From assembly GCA_902607625.1 (NCBI GenBank), contig CACLKR010000001.1, positions 58,903-122,902 on the forward strand: DNA of 64,000 bases. Reading direction: 5' to 3'. The notes under the pieces are model-generated. The model worked only from the letters and a program-made list of their open reading frames with translations, had not been told where the DNA came from and ran no database searches. Within the stretch, counting starts at the first letter, position 1, and every line of letters starts with the position of its first letter. The position numbers and the translations under genes are program-made. This DNA is from an uncultured Pelagibacteraceae bacterium (GTDB taxonomy: Bacteria; Pseudomonadota; Alphaproteobacteria; Pelagibacterales; Pelagibacteraceae). Shown here one piece after another: positions 18,664 through 27,418 of the stretch.

Positions 18664-19593
18664 CTCAAGATTGCCTTTGATCTCCGAATATACTTGGTCT
18701 GCATTTAAATCCTTTAAATCTCCAACGGACATCGCTCTAAATTTATCTGTTTCGATTGAAACTTTCTTTGCTGTTGTATGATGTCCAAAAAGTACTATAC
18801 CTTTTTGTCCGAGATGCGCAGTTATATGAGCTGGCCCAGTATCATTTGCTATAACATAGCTTGCTTTGCTTATTAAACCTGAAAGTTCCATAATATTCAA
18901 ACATTTGTCATTTTTTGTAATTGATATTGATTGCATTGTTTCTGCCTCATCTATTTCAGAGGATCCTGGTGCGACAGCAATTTCAAAATTAAAATTTTTT
19001 GATTTAATTATTTTTATCAAATCATTAAAATAAGGCCATTTTTTATGAGAAAGTTGTGGTGAACAAAAAGGAAAAAGCAAAATAAATTTTTTGCTAAAAT
19101 ATTGATTAATTATTTTATCTACATTAACTCTAGCCCAGGAAAAATCTGGTTTTAAAACATAGTTAGTTTTAACGTTTGAATTTTCTAATTGAATCTTAAA
19201 TCTTCCTAGGACAGATTCGTTATCGAAATCTTTTTTTTTTTCTCCTTTTTTTAATATCGTTTCTGTGCTACTCCAATTTAAATTATATAACAAGAATTTT
19301 CTATAGAATGATGTTCTTGAAGAATTTTGTAAATCGTAAACATGGGAAAAATCAAATTTACTTAACAATTTTTTTAATTTATTTAGATAAAAAATGTTCC
19401 ATCTAGGTAGCCTTTTGTCTATCAACACACCGTCTAGATACGGACATTTACTTAAAAGTTCAACGTAGGGTAAAGTTGTTAAAATGAAGATTTTTTTATC
19501 ATTATAGTTTTCTCTTATATCCCTAAGAGCTCCGCTTATTTGGACAATATCACCTAATGATCCATGTTTTATAACCAAAATATTTGACATCAA
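18652..19593 (-). CDS. Glycosyltransferase family 9 (heptosyltransferase-like)
   Basis: The 313-residue protein begins ILVIKHGSLGDIVQ, the GT9 N-terminus, and has a C-terminal nucleotide-binding motif VIANDTGPAHITAHLGQKGI. GT9 enzymes add heptose or related sugars to LPS core from ADP-heptose. A second Met follows the first, so the start may be one codon later. No heptose biosynthesis gene is in the window, so the sugar is uncertain. Confidence 0.83.
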   Translation of the reverse strand: MMSNILVIKHGSLGDIVQISGALRDIRENYNDKKIFILTTLPYVELLSKCPYLDGVLIDKRLPRWNIFYLNKLKKLLSKFDFSHVYDLQNSSRTSFYRKFLLYNLNWSSTETILKKGEKKKDFDNESVLGRFKIQLENSNVKTNYVLKPDFSWARVNVDKIINQYFSKKFILLFPFCSPQLSHKKWPYFNDLIKIIKSKNFNFEIAVAPGSSEIDEAETMQSISITKNDKCLNIMELSGLISKASYVIANDTGPAHITAHLGQKGIVLFGHHTTAKKVSIETDKFRAMSVGDLKDLNADQVYSEIKGNLESIN

Positions 19594-19608
19594 TTGTTTA
19601 CGTTAACA

Positions 19609-20286
19609 TTATTTAGTTGACTCATAGTTATATTTTTTTTCTAAATACTTTATAAAATTATGTATTATAAATGTCATGAATAGATATATGCCTCCAGCAA
19701 CAATAAACACTTCTACTGGTCTGAAAGTGGTGGATATAATATGTTTTGCAACTCCTGTAAGATCAAGTAAAGTCACCGTACTCGCTAAAGATGTTCCTTT
19801 TAACATTAGAATCATTTCGTTCCCATAAGCGGGTAAAGATTGCTTAATAGCAATAGGTAACTTGATTTTAAAAAAAGTATGCATTTTATTTAAGCCTAAT
19901 CCTTCTGCCGCTTCTAATATTCCTTTATTAATTGTTTCAAAAGCGGATCTGAAAATTTCTGAAGAATAAGCTCCTGTGTTTAAAGTAAACGCAAGAATTG
20001 CACATGAGTAAGGTTCTTTTAATACTATCCAAAGAAATGATTCCCTTATCCATTCCACTTGGCCAAGACCAAAATATATTATAAATATTTGAACTAATAG
20101 TGGGGTTCCTCTTAAAATATAAGAATAATAATAAGCGATGTGGTAAAAAATTTTATTTTTGCTCGTTCTTAATATAGCAAAAAAAACACCAACAAAAATA
20201 CCAAAAAACAATGAAAGCAAAGTCAATTCTATTGTTAGCTTTGTAGCATTTAACAATCTTGGAAAGCTTTCTATCATTAAATCCAT
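19609..20286 (-). CDS. Amino-acid ABC transporter permease (HisM/GltK-type)
   Basis: The 225-residue permease has five membrane segments and the EAA loop EAAEGLGLNKMHTFFKIKLP, typical of polar-amino-acid permeases. It forms a heterodimer with the permease encoded directly upstream (1-bp spacing). The binding protein is encoded at 21030-21860. The ATPase subunit is not encoded nearby in this window, so it must be elsewhere or shared. The likely substrates are basic amino acids, inferred from the binding protein. Confidence 0.87.
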   Translation of the reverse strand: MDLMIESFPRLLNATKLTIELTLLSLFFGIFVGVFFAILRTSKNKIFYHIAYYYSYILRGTPLLVQIFIIYFGLGQVEWIRESFLWIVLKEPYSCAILAFTLNTGAYSSEIFRSAFETINKGILEAAEGLGLNKMHTFFKIKLPIAIKQSLPAYGNEMILMLKGTSLASTVTLLDLTGVAKHIISTTFRPVEVFIVAGGIYLFMTFIIHNFIKYLEKKYNYESTK

Positions 20287-20979
20287 TTAATATCCTTTGC
20301 TATAATTTTTTTCTAATTTATTAAATAGTTGCATGCTTAAAAAAGTTAAAAATAAGTATAAAACTGCAGCAAAAGAGTAAAAGAACAATGGGTCTCTTGT
20401 AGAACCTGCGGCAATGTAAGATTGTCTCATAATTTCAACAAGCCCTGTTACTGAAATCAATGATGTGTCTTTTAATGTAATTTGCCAAACATTACTTATA
20501 TTGGGCAGAGCCAATCTTAACATTTGTGGAATGATTATTTTGTAATAGTATATTTTCTTTTTAAAACCCAAAACTTCCGAAGCCTCAAATTGACCTCTAT
20601 GAATAGATTGAATTGCCCCTCTAAATACCTCTGTAGAATATGCTCCAGATATAATACCTATTGATACGGCTCCAGTTATAAAAGCATTAATTTCAATATA
20701 TCCATTGTAACCAAATATTTTTGCTACAAACATAATTGCACCACTGCCACCAAAAAAAAATAGATAAATTACTAGAAGTTCAGGCACTCCTCTAAAAACT
20801 GTTGTGTAAAAACTTCCAATTAAATTTAGTACTTTAATTTTTGATAGTTTAAATGAAGCAAAAATTGCCGCTAATAAAAATCCAATGAATATCGCTGCTG
20901 TGGCAACTGCTATTGTCATGAGAGTAGCAAAAAAAAGCTCGTCTCCCCAACCAGTATCACCGTATGCTAAAAGTCCCAT
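20287..20979 (-). CDS. Amino-acid ABC transporter permease (HisQ/GltJ-type)
   Basis: The 230-residue permease has five membrane segments, an N-terminal periplasm-facing stretch and the EAA loop EASEVLGFKKKIYYYKIIIP. It pairs with the HisM-type protein immediately downstream. A 15-bp inverted repeat separates it from the binding-protein gene upstream, which probably tunes the ratio of binding protein to membrane subunits. Confidence 0.87.
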   Translation of the reverse strand: MGLLAYGDTGWGDELFFATLMTIAVATAAIFIGFLLAAIFASFKLSKIKVLNLIGSFYTTVFRGVPELLVIYLFFFGGSGAIMFVAKIFGYNGYIEINAFITGAVSIGIISGAYSTEVFRGAIQSIHRGQFEASEVLGFKKKIYYYKIIIPQMLRLALPNISNVWQITLKDTSLISVTGLVEIMRQSYIAAGSTRDPLFFYSFAAVLYLFLTFLSMQLFNKLEKNYSKGY

Positions 20980-20982
20980 AGA

Positions 20983-21020
20983 TTTTAAGGCGACAGAATT
21001 AAATATCTATCGCCTTAAAA
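20983..21020 (-). promoter_or_regulatory. Hairpin between binding-protein and permease genes
   Basis: Arms TTTTAAGGCGACAGA (20983-20997) and TCTATCGCCTTAAAA (21006-21020) pair with one wobble around an 8-nt loop. It follows the binding-protein stop by 9 bp and precedes the permease start. There is no clear T-tract in the direction of transcription, so it may be an mRNA-stabilising or processing hairpin rather than a full terminator. Confidence 0.6.
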
Positions 21021-21029
21021 GTTAAATTA

Positions 21030-21860
21030 TTACATTGACGCATCAAAGCCAAACCACTTAATAGCAAGTTCACTTATTTTCCCATTTTTTCTTGCCTTGT
21101 TTATAGCTTTGTTAAAATCGCTAAGAAGTGCAGTATCATCTTTTCTAATACCCACACCTACACCGTTACCAAATGCTCCTCCAGAAAAAGTAGGTCCGAC
21201 AAGAACCACATCTTTTCCAGATTTTTCAGCATAATCAGTAAAAGCAACTGCAGCAGCTAATGCTGCGTCTATTCTTCCTGCAGCTAAATCTAAATTTACT
21301 TCATCTTGGGTTTTGTAAGTTCTAACTTTTACACTTCCTACATCTCCAGACTCTAAAAAATTTTGGTGAATAGTTGCTGTTTGAACACCAATAGTTTTTC
21401 CTGCTAGTGCAGCAGTTAAAGTTTTTAAAGCTGCTTTAACGTCTGAACCACCAAGAGATAAATTTATACCTTCGGGAGTGACCATTCCTTCAAGATCTGA
21501 GCCTTTCATAACTGCTAAAGAAGCAACTTCGTCTGCATAACCTTGAGAAAAATTAATTGTTTTCATTCTCTCGTCGGTTATGGACATTCCAGCCATAATC
21601 GCATCATACTTCCTCATGATAAGTCCTGGTATCATTCCGTCCCAATCCTGCTCTACAATGGTACAATCAGCTTCCATATAAATGCAAAGCCAATTAGCAA
21701 GCTCAACTTCAAAGCCAATTAATTTTCCAGACTCATCTTTTGCATTCCATGGTGGATACGCACCTTCTGTTCCTATCTTGACACTGCCAGCTTGAGCGCT
21801 TGAAAAAAATATCGCTAATGCAGCAATTGAAGATAGAAATAATTTAAATATATTTTTCAT
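21030..21860 (-). CDS. Periplasmic amino-acid-binding protein (lysine/arginine/ornithine-like)
   Basis: The 276-residue solute-binding protein has a signal peptide of about 24 residues ending SSAQA. The mature part begins VKIGTEGAYPPWNAKDESGKL, and GFEVELANWLC and MAGMSITDERMKTINFS follow, all hallmarks of the HisJ/ArgT/OccT family. It captures an amino acid in the periplasm for the two permeases. A strong AGGAGGGG ribosome site precedes the ATG. The speDE fusion is encoded immediately upstream on the same strand, so uptake of a polyamine precursor such as arginine or ornithine is plausible but inferred. Confidence 0.87.
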   Translation of the reverse strand: MKNIFKLFLSSIAALAIFFSSAQAGSVKIGTEGAYPPWNAKDESGKLIGFEVELANWLCIYMEADCTIVEQDWDGMIPGLIMRKYDAIMAGMSITDERMKTINFSQGYADEVASLAVMKGSDLEGMVTPEGINLSLGGSDVKAALKTLTAALAGKTIGVQTATIHQNFLESGDVGSVKVRTYKTQDEVNLDLAAGRIDAALAAAVAFTDYAEKSGKDVVLVGPTFSGGAFGNGVGVGIRKDDTALLSDFNKAINKARKNGKISELAIKWFGFDASM

Positions 21861-21942
21861 ATTCCCCTCCTAAAAAAGAATAATAGTAGGGTTAAAAAAA
21901 AGATTATTCCAGAAAAAATAATACGTGAAATAGTTGAATTAT

Positions 21943-22986
21943 CTAAGAATTCATGATGGAAGAAGCAAAATTCCAACGACAATCAAAGCTTGGTATTACT
22001 ACTTCATCCAATTTAGAGTTGCCAAAATTTTGGGAAAGAACTTTCATCCAATTATTAACTTGTTTTGGTTTTTTTGACTGACAGCCAACTTGGGCTGTGA
22101 TAATTCCATTTGGTTTTAAAATTCTCTTCAACTCCTTCATATTTTTTGCAGCTAAATCTATACAATATTGATCATCATTAAGATCTACAAAAATTTTATC
22201 ATATTTTGAATCTTTAACTTTTTTGATACTCTCAAAAGCGTCGCCCCAATAACACTTTACATTATTATTTGCTTTTACTTCACCGCAGATTTTTGGAAGA
22301 TGTTTTTGACAAACTTTTACTACTTCGGGATCTAATTCATACCAATCAATTAAATCAAAACCTTTTGACAATAATTCTCTGGCAACACCACCATCTCCTC
22401 CACCAATTATTGCAGCACTTGAGTTGTCTTTGGATAAACTAAGAGAAGAACTTACAAATTGTCCACTATATTTTTTTTCATCTTTTTCAGCAACCTGTAA
22501 CTCACTATCTATAAAAAGAGCATTACCAAATTCTTCCAATTTTACAATTTCTATATGTTGTCCAGCTTTTGAAACAAAATTTTCTAAAACATCATTAACA
22601 ATATAGTATTTTTTATGCCCGGGCGTACTGTATATATCCTCATAGACGCCTTTGTTGCTTCTATCAAAACTTCTAACTACAGCTCTATCGTGCTTAATTT
22701 CTTTTTTTAAAATATCTAGTGCTGTTCTTGGGGAAATTTTTGCACAGGTAAAAAAATCAAAGCTGATTATACCTTTTTCTGGAAAAGTATGAAAACTCAT
22801 ATGACTTTCAGCTAAAAGAGCAACACAAGTAAACCCTTGTGGTTTAAACTTGTGTTCAGCAATATTAAGAACTTCCACTCTGGCCTTTTTGGCAATTTTG
22901 TAGATAACTTTACTATAAAAATCAGGTGAATAATCCTGTTTTACGCCTAAAAAATCTATTGTTACGTGCTCTCCAACTTTTTTCAT
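21943..22986 (-). CDS. speD-speE: S-adenosylmethionine decarboxylase-spermidine synthase fusion
   Basis: Using the ATG at 22984-22986, the protein has 347 residues. Residues 1-115 are a bacterial SpeD with AESHMSFHTFPE, in which autocleavage between Glu60 and Ser61 would make the pyruvoyl group. Residues 116-347 are an aminopropyltransferase with the decarboxy-SAM motif GGGDGG at 195-200, the acidic ELDPEVV loop and Asp268 in VDLND. The one chain can thus make decarboxy-SAM and use it to form spermidine (from putrescine), releasing MTA. A longer frame exists upstream, but its 48 residues are hydrophobic and unlike SpeD, so I rejected it. Such fusions are known in scattered bacteria. MTA salvage genes lie 3-5 kb away. 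Confidence 0.9.
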   Translation of the reverse strand: MKKVGEHVTIDFLGVKQDYSPDFYSKVIYKIAKKARVEVLNIAEHKFKPQGFTCVALLAESHMSFHTFPEKGIISFDFFTCAKISPRTALDILKKEIKHDRAVVRSFDRSNKGVYEDIYSTPGHKKYYIVNDVLENFVSKAGQHIEIVKLEEFGNALFIDSELQVAEKDEKKYSGQFVSSSLSLSKDNSSAAIIGGGDGGVARELLSKGFDLIDWYELDPEVVKVCQKHLPKICGEVKANNNVKCYWGDAFESIKKVKDSKYDKIFVDLNDDQYCIDLAAKNMKELKRILKPNGIITAQVGCQSKKPKQVNNWMKVLSQNFGNSKLDEVVIPSFDCRWNFASSIMNS

Positions 22987-23077
22987 AATACTAACGAATC
23001 CTATATTTTTTTTATACTTGTTATTTTTTTTTATAACAACTAAAAAATACCTGTTAATAAGTGAATGGAGTTTTATT

Positions 23078-25111
23078 TTGAAAAATAATTGGTCAAAAAA
23101 TTCTGCAAATAAATATATAAAAAAGTACAAAAAACTCGGCTTTTCTAAAGATTTAGCACTAAGGGTTTATACAACACGCCTATTGGGAAGAAATAAAGAA
23201 TTAGTTTTACATGGTGGAGGAAATACTTCTGTTAAAACTTCAATCAAAGATATTGATGGCAAAAAATATAACGTTTTATGCGTTAAAGGAAGCGGATGGG
23301 ATATGGCAGATATTGAGCCAGCTGGACTTCCCGCAGTCAAATTAAATCCCTTATTATCTATGAAAACGAAAAAATACTTATCTGATGAAGATATGGTTAG
23401 TTTTCAAAAAAAAAACTTAATTAACATTAAATCTCCCAATCCTTCTGTTGAAACGTTTTTGCATGCATTTTTACCTTTTAAATTTGTTGACCATACCCAT
23501 GCAGATGCAGTTTTAAATGTAACTAATAGACCGGGAGGATTAAATTTTTGCAAAAAAGTATTTGGTAATAAAGTTAGTGTAGTTCCTTATGTAATGCCAG
23601 GTTTTATGTTAGCCAAAAAAATAAATGAAGTTTATTCAAAAAATCCAAACATAAATTGTTTAATATTAATGAATCATGGAATATTCACTTTTGCTGATGA
23701 CGCCAAAGAAGCTTACAACTTAATGATAAAATATGTCTCAAAAGCTGAAAGAGCAGTAAAAAAATTAAAAAGTAAAAAGATCAAACAAATTAAAAAATTT
23801 TCTACAAAGTTTGATGTTCACGAAATTGCTCCAATAATAAGAGGTCTTTTGTCTGAAAATAAAGATCAAAAATTTGTGATTAATTATAGATTAAATAAAC
23901 ATTTAAAATATTTCATTAATGGAAAAAATGTTAGGTCTTATTCTTCTAAAGGAACTGCTACACCAGATCATGTAATTAGAGTTAAACCTTTTCCTTTAGT
24001 AATAACGCCAAAGAAAAATTCTTCTATTGAAGAATTTAAAACGACTGCAAAAAAAGCTTTTGAAAACTATAGGAAAAAATACATCTATTATTTCAATGTT
24101 AATAAGAAAAAAGCTAAAGAAAAAAAAGTAATGTTAGACACATCCCCGAGAGTTGTGTTGGTACAAAATGTTGGTGTGTTTACTGTTGGAAAAGACTTAC
24201 ACTCAGCAAAAATTGCTGGAGATCTAACTGAAACGAATGCTAAAGTTATTTCCTCTGTTGAAGAAACTTCCTCTTATAAATTTATTCCAGAAAAAGATCT
24301 TTTTGATGTTGAGTATTGGTCATTAGAACAAGCAAAAATTAAAAAGGCAAAAAAAATTCTTGAAGGTAATGTTGTTGTTATTACTGGAAGCACAGGAACT
24401 ATAGGTTATGCTTCTTATAAAATGTTTAAAAGTTTTGGAGCCGAAGTTGTTCTGCTTGACAACAATTTAGACCGTTTAAAAAATGTACAATCCAAAATTA
24501 AAGATCTTTGTATTCATTGTGATGTAACAAACAAAAAAAGTGTTAAAAGTGCCTTTAAGCAGATATGTGAAAAATTTGGAGGTATTGATATTTTAATTTC
24601 AAATGCAGGTACGGCGCCGGGTGGTGCAATAGGTGAAGTAAGTGATGATGTTTTAAGAAAAAGCTTTGAAATTAATTTCTTTTCACATCAAAATTGTGCA
24701 TCGGAGGCTATCAAAATAATGAAGAAACAAAATATTAATGGTTGTTTGCTTTTCAATATTTCTAAACAATCTGTAAATCCTGGAAAAAATTTCGGGCCTT
24801 ACGGACTACCTAAATCCGCTTTGCTTAGTTTATGTAAACAATATGCCGTGGATTATGGATCTTATGGCATTAGATCTAATGGAGTGAATGCAGACAGAAT
24901 AAGAAGTGGTTTGATGAATGACAAAATGATCAGAACAAGAGCTAAAGCAAGATCAGTAAGTACTGATGATTATATGAAAGGAAATTTATTATTAAATGAA
25001 GTTAAAGCTGAAGATGTGGCTAAAGCATTTTTTCATTTAGCTACTTCAAAAAAAACTACCGGAGCGGTTCTCACTGTTGATGGTGGTAATATAGCTGCTT
25101 CTTTAAGATAA
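23078..25111 (+). CDS. Class II aldolase/short-chain dehydrogenase fusion
   Basis: I chose the TTG start at 23078, 7 nt after GGAG; the frame stays open upstream but reads as junk. The protein then has 677 residues. The aldolase domain (about 20-400) has HGGGNTSVK at 45-53, a Glu in PSVETFLHA (125), and metal-binding His139/His141 (DHTHAD) and His200 (NHG). The SDR domain (about 430-677) has TGSTGTIG near 436 and YxxxK at Tyr575/Lys579. Relatives are annotated rhamnulose-1-phosphate aldolase/alcohol dehydrogenase. No rhamnose catabolic gene is here. The MTA genes next door suggest 5-methylthioribulose-1-phosphate cleavage to DHAP plus methylthioacetaldehyde, with reduction by the SDR part; this is inference. 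Confidence 0.85.
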   Translation: MKNNWSKNSANKYIKKYKKLGFSKDLALRVYTTRLLGRNKELVLHGGGNTSVKTSIKDIDGKKYNVLCVKGSGWDMADIEPAGLPAVKLNPLLSMKTKKYLSDEDMVSFQKKNLINIKSPNPSVETFLHAFLPFKFVDHTHADAVLNVTNRPGGLNFCKKVFGNKVSVVPYVMPGFMLAKKINEVYSKNPNINCLILMNHGIFTFADDAKEAYNLMIKYVSKAERAVKKLKSKKIKQIKKFSTKFDVHEIAPIIRGLLSENKDQKFVINYRLNKHLKYFINGKNVRSYSSKGTATPDHVIRVKPFPLVITPKKNSSIEEFKTTAKKAFENYRKKYIYYFNVNKKKAKEKKVMLDTSPRVVLVQNVGVFTVGKDLHSAKIAGDLTETNAKVISSVEETSSYKFIPEKDLFDVEYWSLEQAKIKKAKKILEGNVVVITGSTGTIGYASYKMFKSFGAEVVLLDNNLDRLKNVQSKIKDLCIHCDVTNKKSVKSAFKQICEKFGGIDILISNAGTAPGGAIGEVSDDVLRKSFEINFFSHQNCASEAIKIMKKQNINGCLLFNISKQSVNPGKNFGPYGLPKSALLSLCKQYAVDYGSYGIRSNGVNADRIRSGLMNDKMIRTRAKARSVSTDDYMKGNLLLNEVKAEDVAKAFFHLATSKKTTGAVLTVDGGNIAASLR

Positions 25112-25115
25112 GTTT

Positions 25116-25517
25116 TTATTTTGGATATCTATTAAATTTTGGGACACGACTATCAAGTTTATAGTAGTCTGATTTTCCTTTAACAAATATATTCATTGTT
25201 GTTTTCAGTTTTACTGGGCTATTAAACATTCCTGCCGCTATTGAGATATTTTTAGCACCTATAACCTTAAAAAATAAACTTGCTCCACATTTGCTACAAA
25301 ATCCTCTTTTTGCTCTTTTTGAAGATTTAAACCATTTCAAAGTTCTTTTTTTTAAAAATTTAACATTCCGTTCTTCAACATTTGTATATGCTGCGTGGTG
25401 ACCATGTGTCTTCAAGCATTGAATGCAATGACAATTTTGAACATTTCGATGATACCCTTGTGTTTTTAATTTTATGCCACCACAAAGACAGCTAGCTTTG
25501 AGGGATAATTTTTTCAT
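25116..25517 (-). CDS. GFA-family zinc protein (second copy)
   Basis: The 133-residue protein has the GFA (glutathione-dependent formaldehyde-activating) Cys pattern: CLCGG near residue 10, CHCIQC near 30 and CSKCGASL near 75. The fold binds zinc and, in the founding member, a glutathione adduct of formaldehyde. It is the last gene of the mtnP operon, 13 bp after the SMR gene, and ends 4 bp from the convergent aldolase-SDR stop. Its true substrate is unknown; a thiol-aldehyde adduct would fit the context. Confidence 0.78.
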   Translation of the reverse strand: MKKLSLKASCLCGGIKLKTQGYHRNVQNCHCIQCLKTHGHHAAYTNVEERNVKFLKKRTLKWFKSSKRAKRGFCSKCGASLFFKVIGAKNISIAAGMFNSPVKLKTTMNIFVKGKSDYYKLDSRVPKFNRYPK

Positions 25518-25530
25518 TGGTATAATTTTT

Positions 25531-25869
25531 TTAAATATTAGTTTTACCGATTAGATTAACCATTAATACTCCTGCAATGATTAAACCTAATCCTATAATT
25601 GTATATAGATTTGGAATTTGATTAAATTTAACAATCCCAACTAGCACGGTTGCAACAATACATAGACCAGCAAATGAAGCGTAAGTAATACCAACAGGAA
25701 TAGCTTTCATTACAAGTGATAACGTAAACATACATAAAACAATTGTAATTGCAGTGATAATGCTCGGAATCAATACTGTAAATCCTTGCGCGCTCTTTGC
25801 AAAACCGTTTGCTGCTGTACCTAAAGCAACTGCTATAATCAAAATTATGTAAGCTGAAATATTGCTCAT
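25531..25869 (-). CDS. Small multidrug resistance (SMR) family transporter
   Basis: The 112-residue protein has four membrane helices. Helix 1 carries no clear EmrE-type Glu, but GTAANGFAKSAQGF after it, and AIPVGITYASFAGLCIVATVLVG, match the SMR family. SMR proteins are dual-topology dimers that exchange protons for cations, guanidinium or lipophilic molecules. It overlaps mtnA by 4 bp, so it is co-translated with MTA salvage. It may export a product of that pathway or be an unrelated passenger. Confidence 0.7.
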   Translation of the reverse strand: MSNISAYIILIIAVALGTAANGFAKSAQGFTVLIPSIITAITIVLCMFTLSLVMKAIPVGITYASFAGLCIVATVLVGIVKFNQIPNLYTIIGLGLIIAGVLMVNLIGKTNI

Positions 25870-26942
25870 TTAAATAATTTTTTTAATCCTTCCTTTGACG
25901 CTTCGCAAACACCTTTCTCTGTGATTAACCCTGTTACATATTTTGCAGGAGTAACATCAAAAGCTAAGTTCATTGTTCTGCTTTTTTTAGGATAAATTCT
26001 TACTTTTTTTACTTTATTATTCTCGTCCAAACCTTCAACGTGAGATAATTCTTCAGAATTTCTTTCTTCTATAGGAATATCTTTAAAATCTTCTATTTTC
26101 CAATCAATTGTAGAACTGGGTAAAGCAACATAGAAAGGAACATTATTATCTTTTGCTGCCAATGCTTTCAAATATGTTCCAATTTTATTTGCGACATCCC
26201 CAGTTGACAAAGTTCTATCAGTACCAACAATGCACATGTCTACTTCTCCTCTTTGCATTAATATTCCTCCAGTATTATCAGCAATAATTGTATTGGGAAC
26301 CTCTTCCTCATTTAGTTCATATGAGGTTAAATTAGCTCCTTGGTTTCTTGGTCTTGTTTCATCAACCCATACATGGACTGGAATTCCTTTTTTATGAGCA
26401 TGGTAAATTGGAGAAGTGGCAGTACCCCAATTAATCGTTGCAAGCCAACCAGCATTACAATGCGTTAAAATATTTACTTTATCTTTCTTTTTTTTATAAA
26501 TTTCTTCGATAATCTTTAAACCGTTTAATCCAATATTTTCACAAAACTTAACATCTTCTTCGCAGATTGCCTTTGCTTCTTCTAAAGCTACTTTTAATAA
26601 TTCATTATTATTAACCCCTGATAGCTTTTTCATCATTCGATCTACAGCCCATTTTAGATTGATTGCTGTTGGTCTTGATTGAATTAAATCTTCTGAACTT
26701 TTCTTAATAAAATTAGGATCATTTTTTTCCATAATAGCTAAAACTATGCCATAGGCAGCAGTCCCTCCTATTAACGGGGCCCCCCTAACCTCCATGACTT
26801 TTATGGCATTAATTGCATCTTTTACTGTCTCAAGATCTTTAATTATAAATTGATGAGGAAGTTTTGTTTGATCAATAATTTTTACTGCTTGATTTTTTTC
26901 ATCAAACCAGATTGTACGATATTCTTTTCCTTCTATTTTCAT
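25866..26942 (-). CDS. mtnA: 5-Methylthioribose-1-phosphate isomerase
   Basis: The 358-residue enzyme of the eIF2B-like MtnA family has MEVRGAPLIGGTAAYG (residues about 50-65), the catalytic Cys in ILTHCNAGWLAT, and the catalytic Asp region IIADNTGGILM, with GTDR after it. It converts 5-methylthioribose-1-phosphate to 5-methylthioribulose-1-phosphate. Four-bp overlaps tie it to a GFA gene upstream and the SMR gene downstream. The standard next enzymes (mtnB, mtnW/C, mtnD) are absent from the window. Confidence 0.93.
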   Translation of the reverse strand: MKIEGKEYRTIWFDEKNQAVKIIDQTKLPHQFIIKDLETVKDAINAIKVMEVRGAPLIGGTAAYGIVLAIMEKNDPNFIKKSSEDLIQSRPTAINLKWAVDRMMKKLSGVNNNELLKVALEEAKAICEEDVKFCENIGLNGLKIIEEIYKKKKDKVNILTHCNAGWLATINWGTATSPIYHAHKKGIPVHVWVDETRPRNQGANLTSYELNEEEVPNTIIADNTGGILMQRGEVDMCIVGTDRTLSTGDVANKIGTYLKALAAKDNNVPFYVALPSSTIDWKIEDFKDIPIEERNSEELSHVEGLDENNKVKKVRIYPKKSRTMNLAFDVTPAKYVTGLITEKGVCEASKEGLKKLFK

Positions 26943-27418
26943 TTAATTGTTTCTAAATGTTCGTTATATCTTTTAATACTTTCCGCAGGCCAAGTTTTGT
27001 CTCGATCATATGCTGTTTCAAAACATTTTTCTTTATCTGGTAAGTTTAACCATGGGTCTTTGTCTTTGGTAAATATATGAACTTGAGGTGGAAACATTTT
27101 TGGATCTTCTAAAGTTTTAGTTCTTACGTTCAATCTTCCTGGTCCAATATAATATTTACAGTACAAATATACACCACATTCAACACAAAAATATGCTCTG
27201 TAACCCTTACCGCTACCAGTAGGAAGTATAGTTGACGAAACTTTACCATCAACACTCAAACTATTTTCTAAAATAGTTGTATGTATCACGTATGATGATC
27301 CAGTTGATATTTTGCAGTCAACACAATGACATGCTTGAGTAAAAAGAGGTTCTTCATTAATTGAATACTTTACTTTGCCGCAAGTACAACCGCCTTTTAA
27401 GTTATATTTTTCATTCAT
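26939..27418 (-). CDS. GFA-family zinc protein (first copy)
   Basis: The 159-residue protein has the GFA Cys pattern CTCGKV near residue 11, CHCVDCK near 31 and CVECGVYLYC near 80. It lies between mtnP and mtnA with 4-bp overlaps on both sides, a strong sign of a shared role. GFA proteins are usually annotated as formaldehyde-handling, but most have no tested function. It is only distantly similar to the second copy at the end of the operon. Confidence 0.8.
   Translation of the reverse strand: MNEKYNLKGGCTCGKVKYSINEEPLFTQACHCVDCKISTGSSYVIHTTILENSLSVDGKVSSTILPTGSGKGYRAYFCVECGVYLYCKYYIGPGRLNVRTKTLEDPKMFPPQVHIFTKDKDPWLNLPDKEKCFETAYDRDKTWPAESIKRYNEHLETIK

Noticed and set aside
20983..21020. Rho-independent terminator between binding-protein and permease genes
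   Set aside because: The stem is good but no T-tract follows in the direction of transcription, so it is listed as a hairpin only.
23018..23077. 20-residue N-terminal extension of the aldolase-SDR protein
   Set aside because: The TTG at 23078 has a well placed GGAG, and the upstream residues look like noise over the speDE promoter side.
22987..23130. 48-residue N-terminal extension of the SpeD-SpeE fusion
   Set aside because: It is hydrophobic, unlike SpeD, and overlaps the divergent aldolase gene. The inner ATG begins the conserved SpeD sequence.
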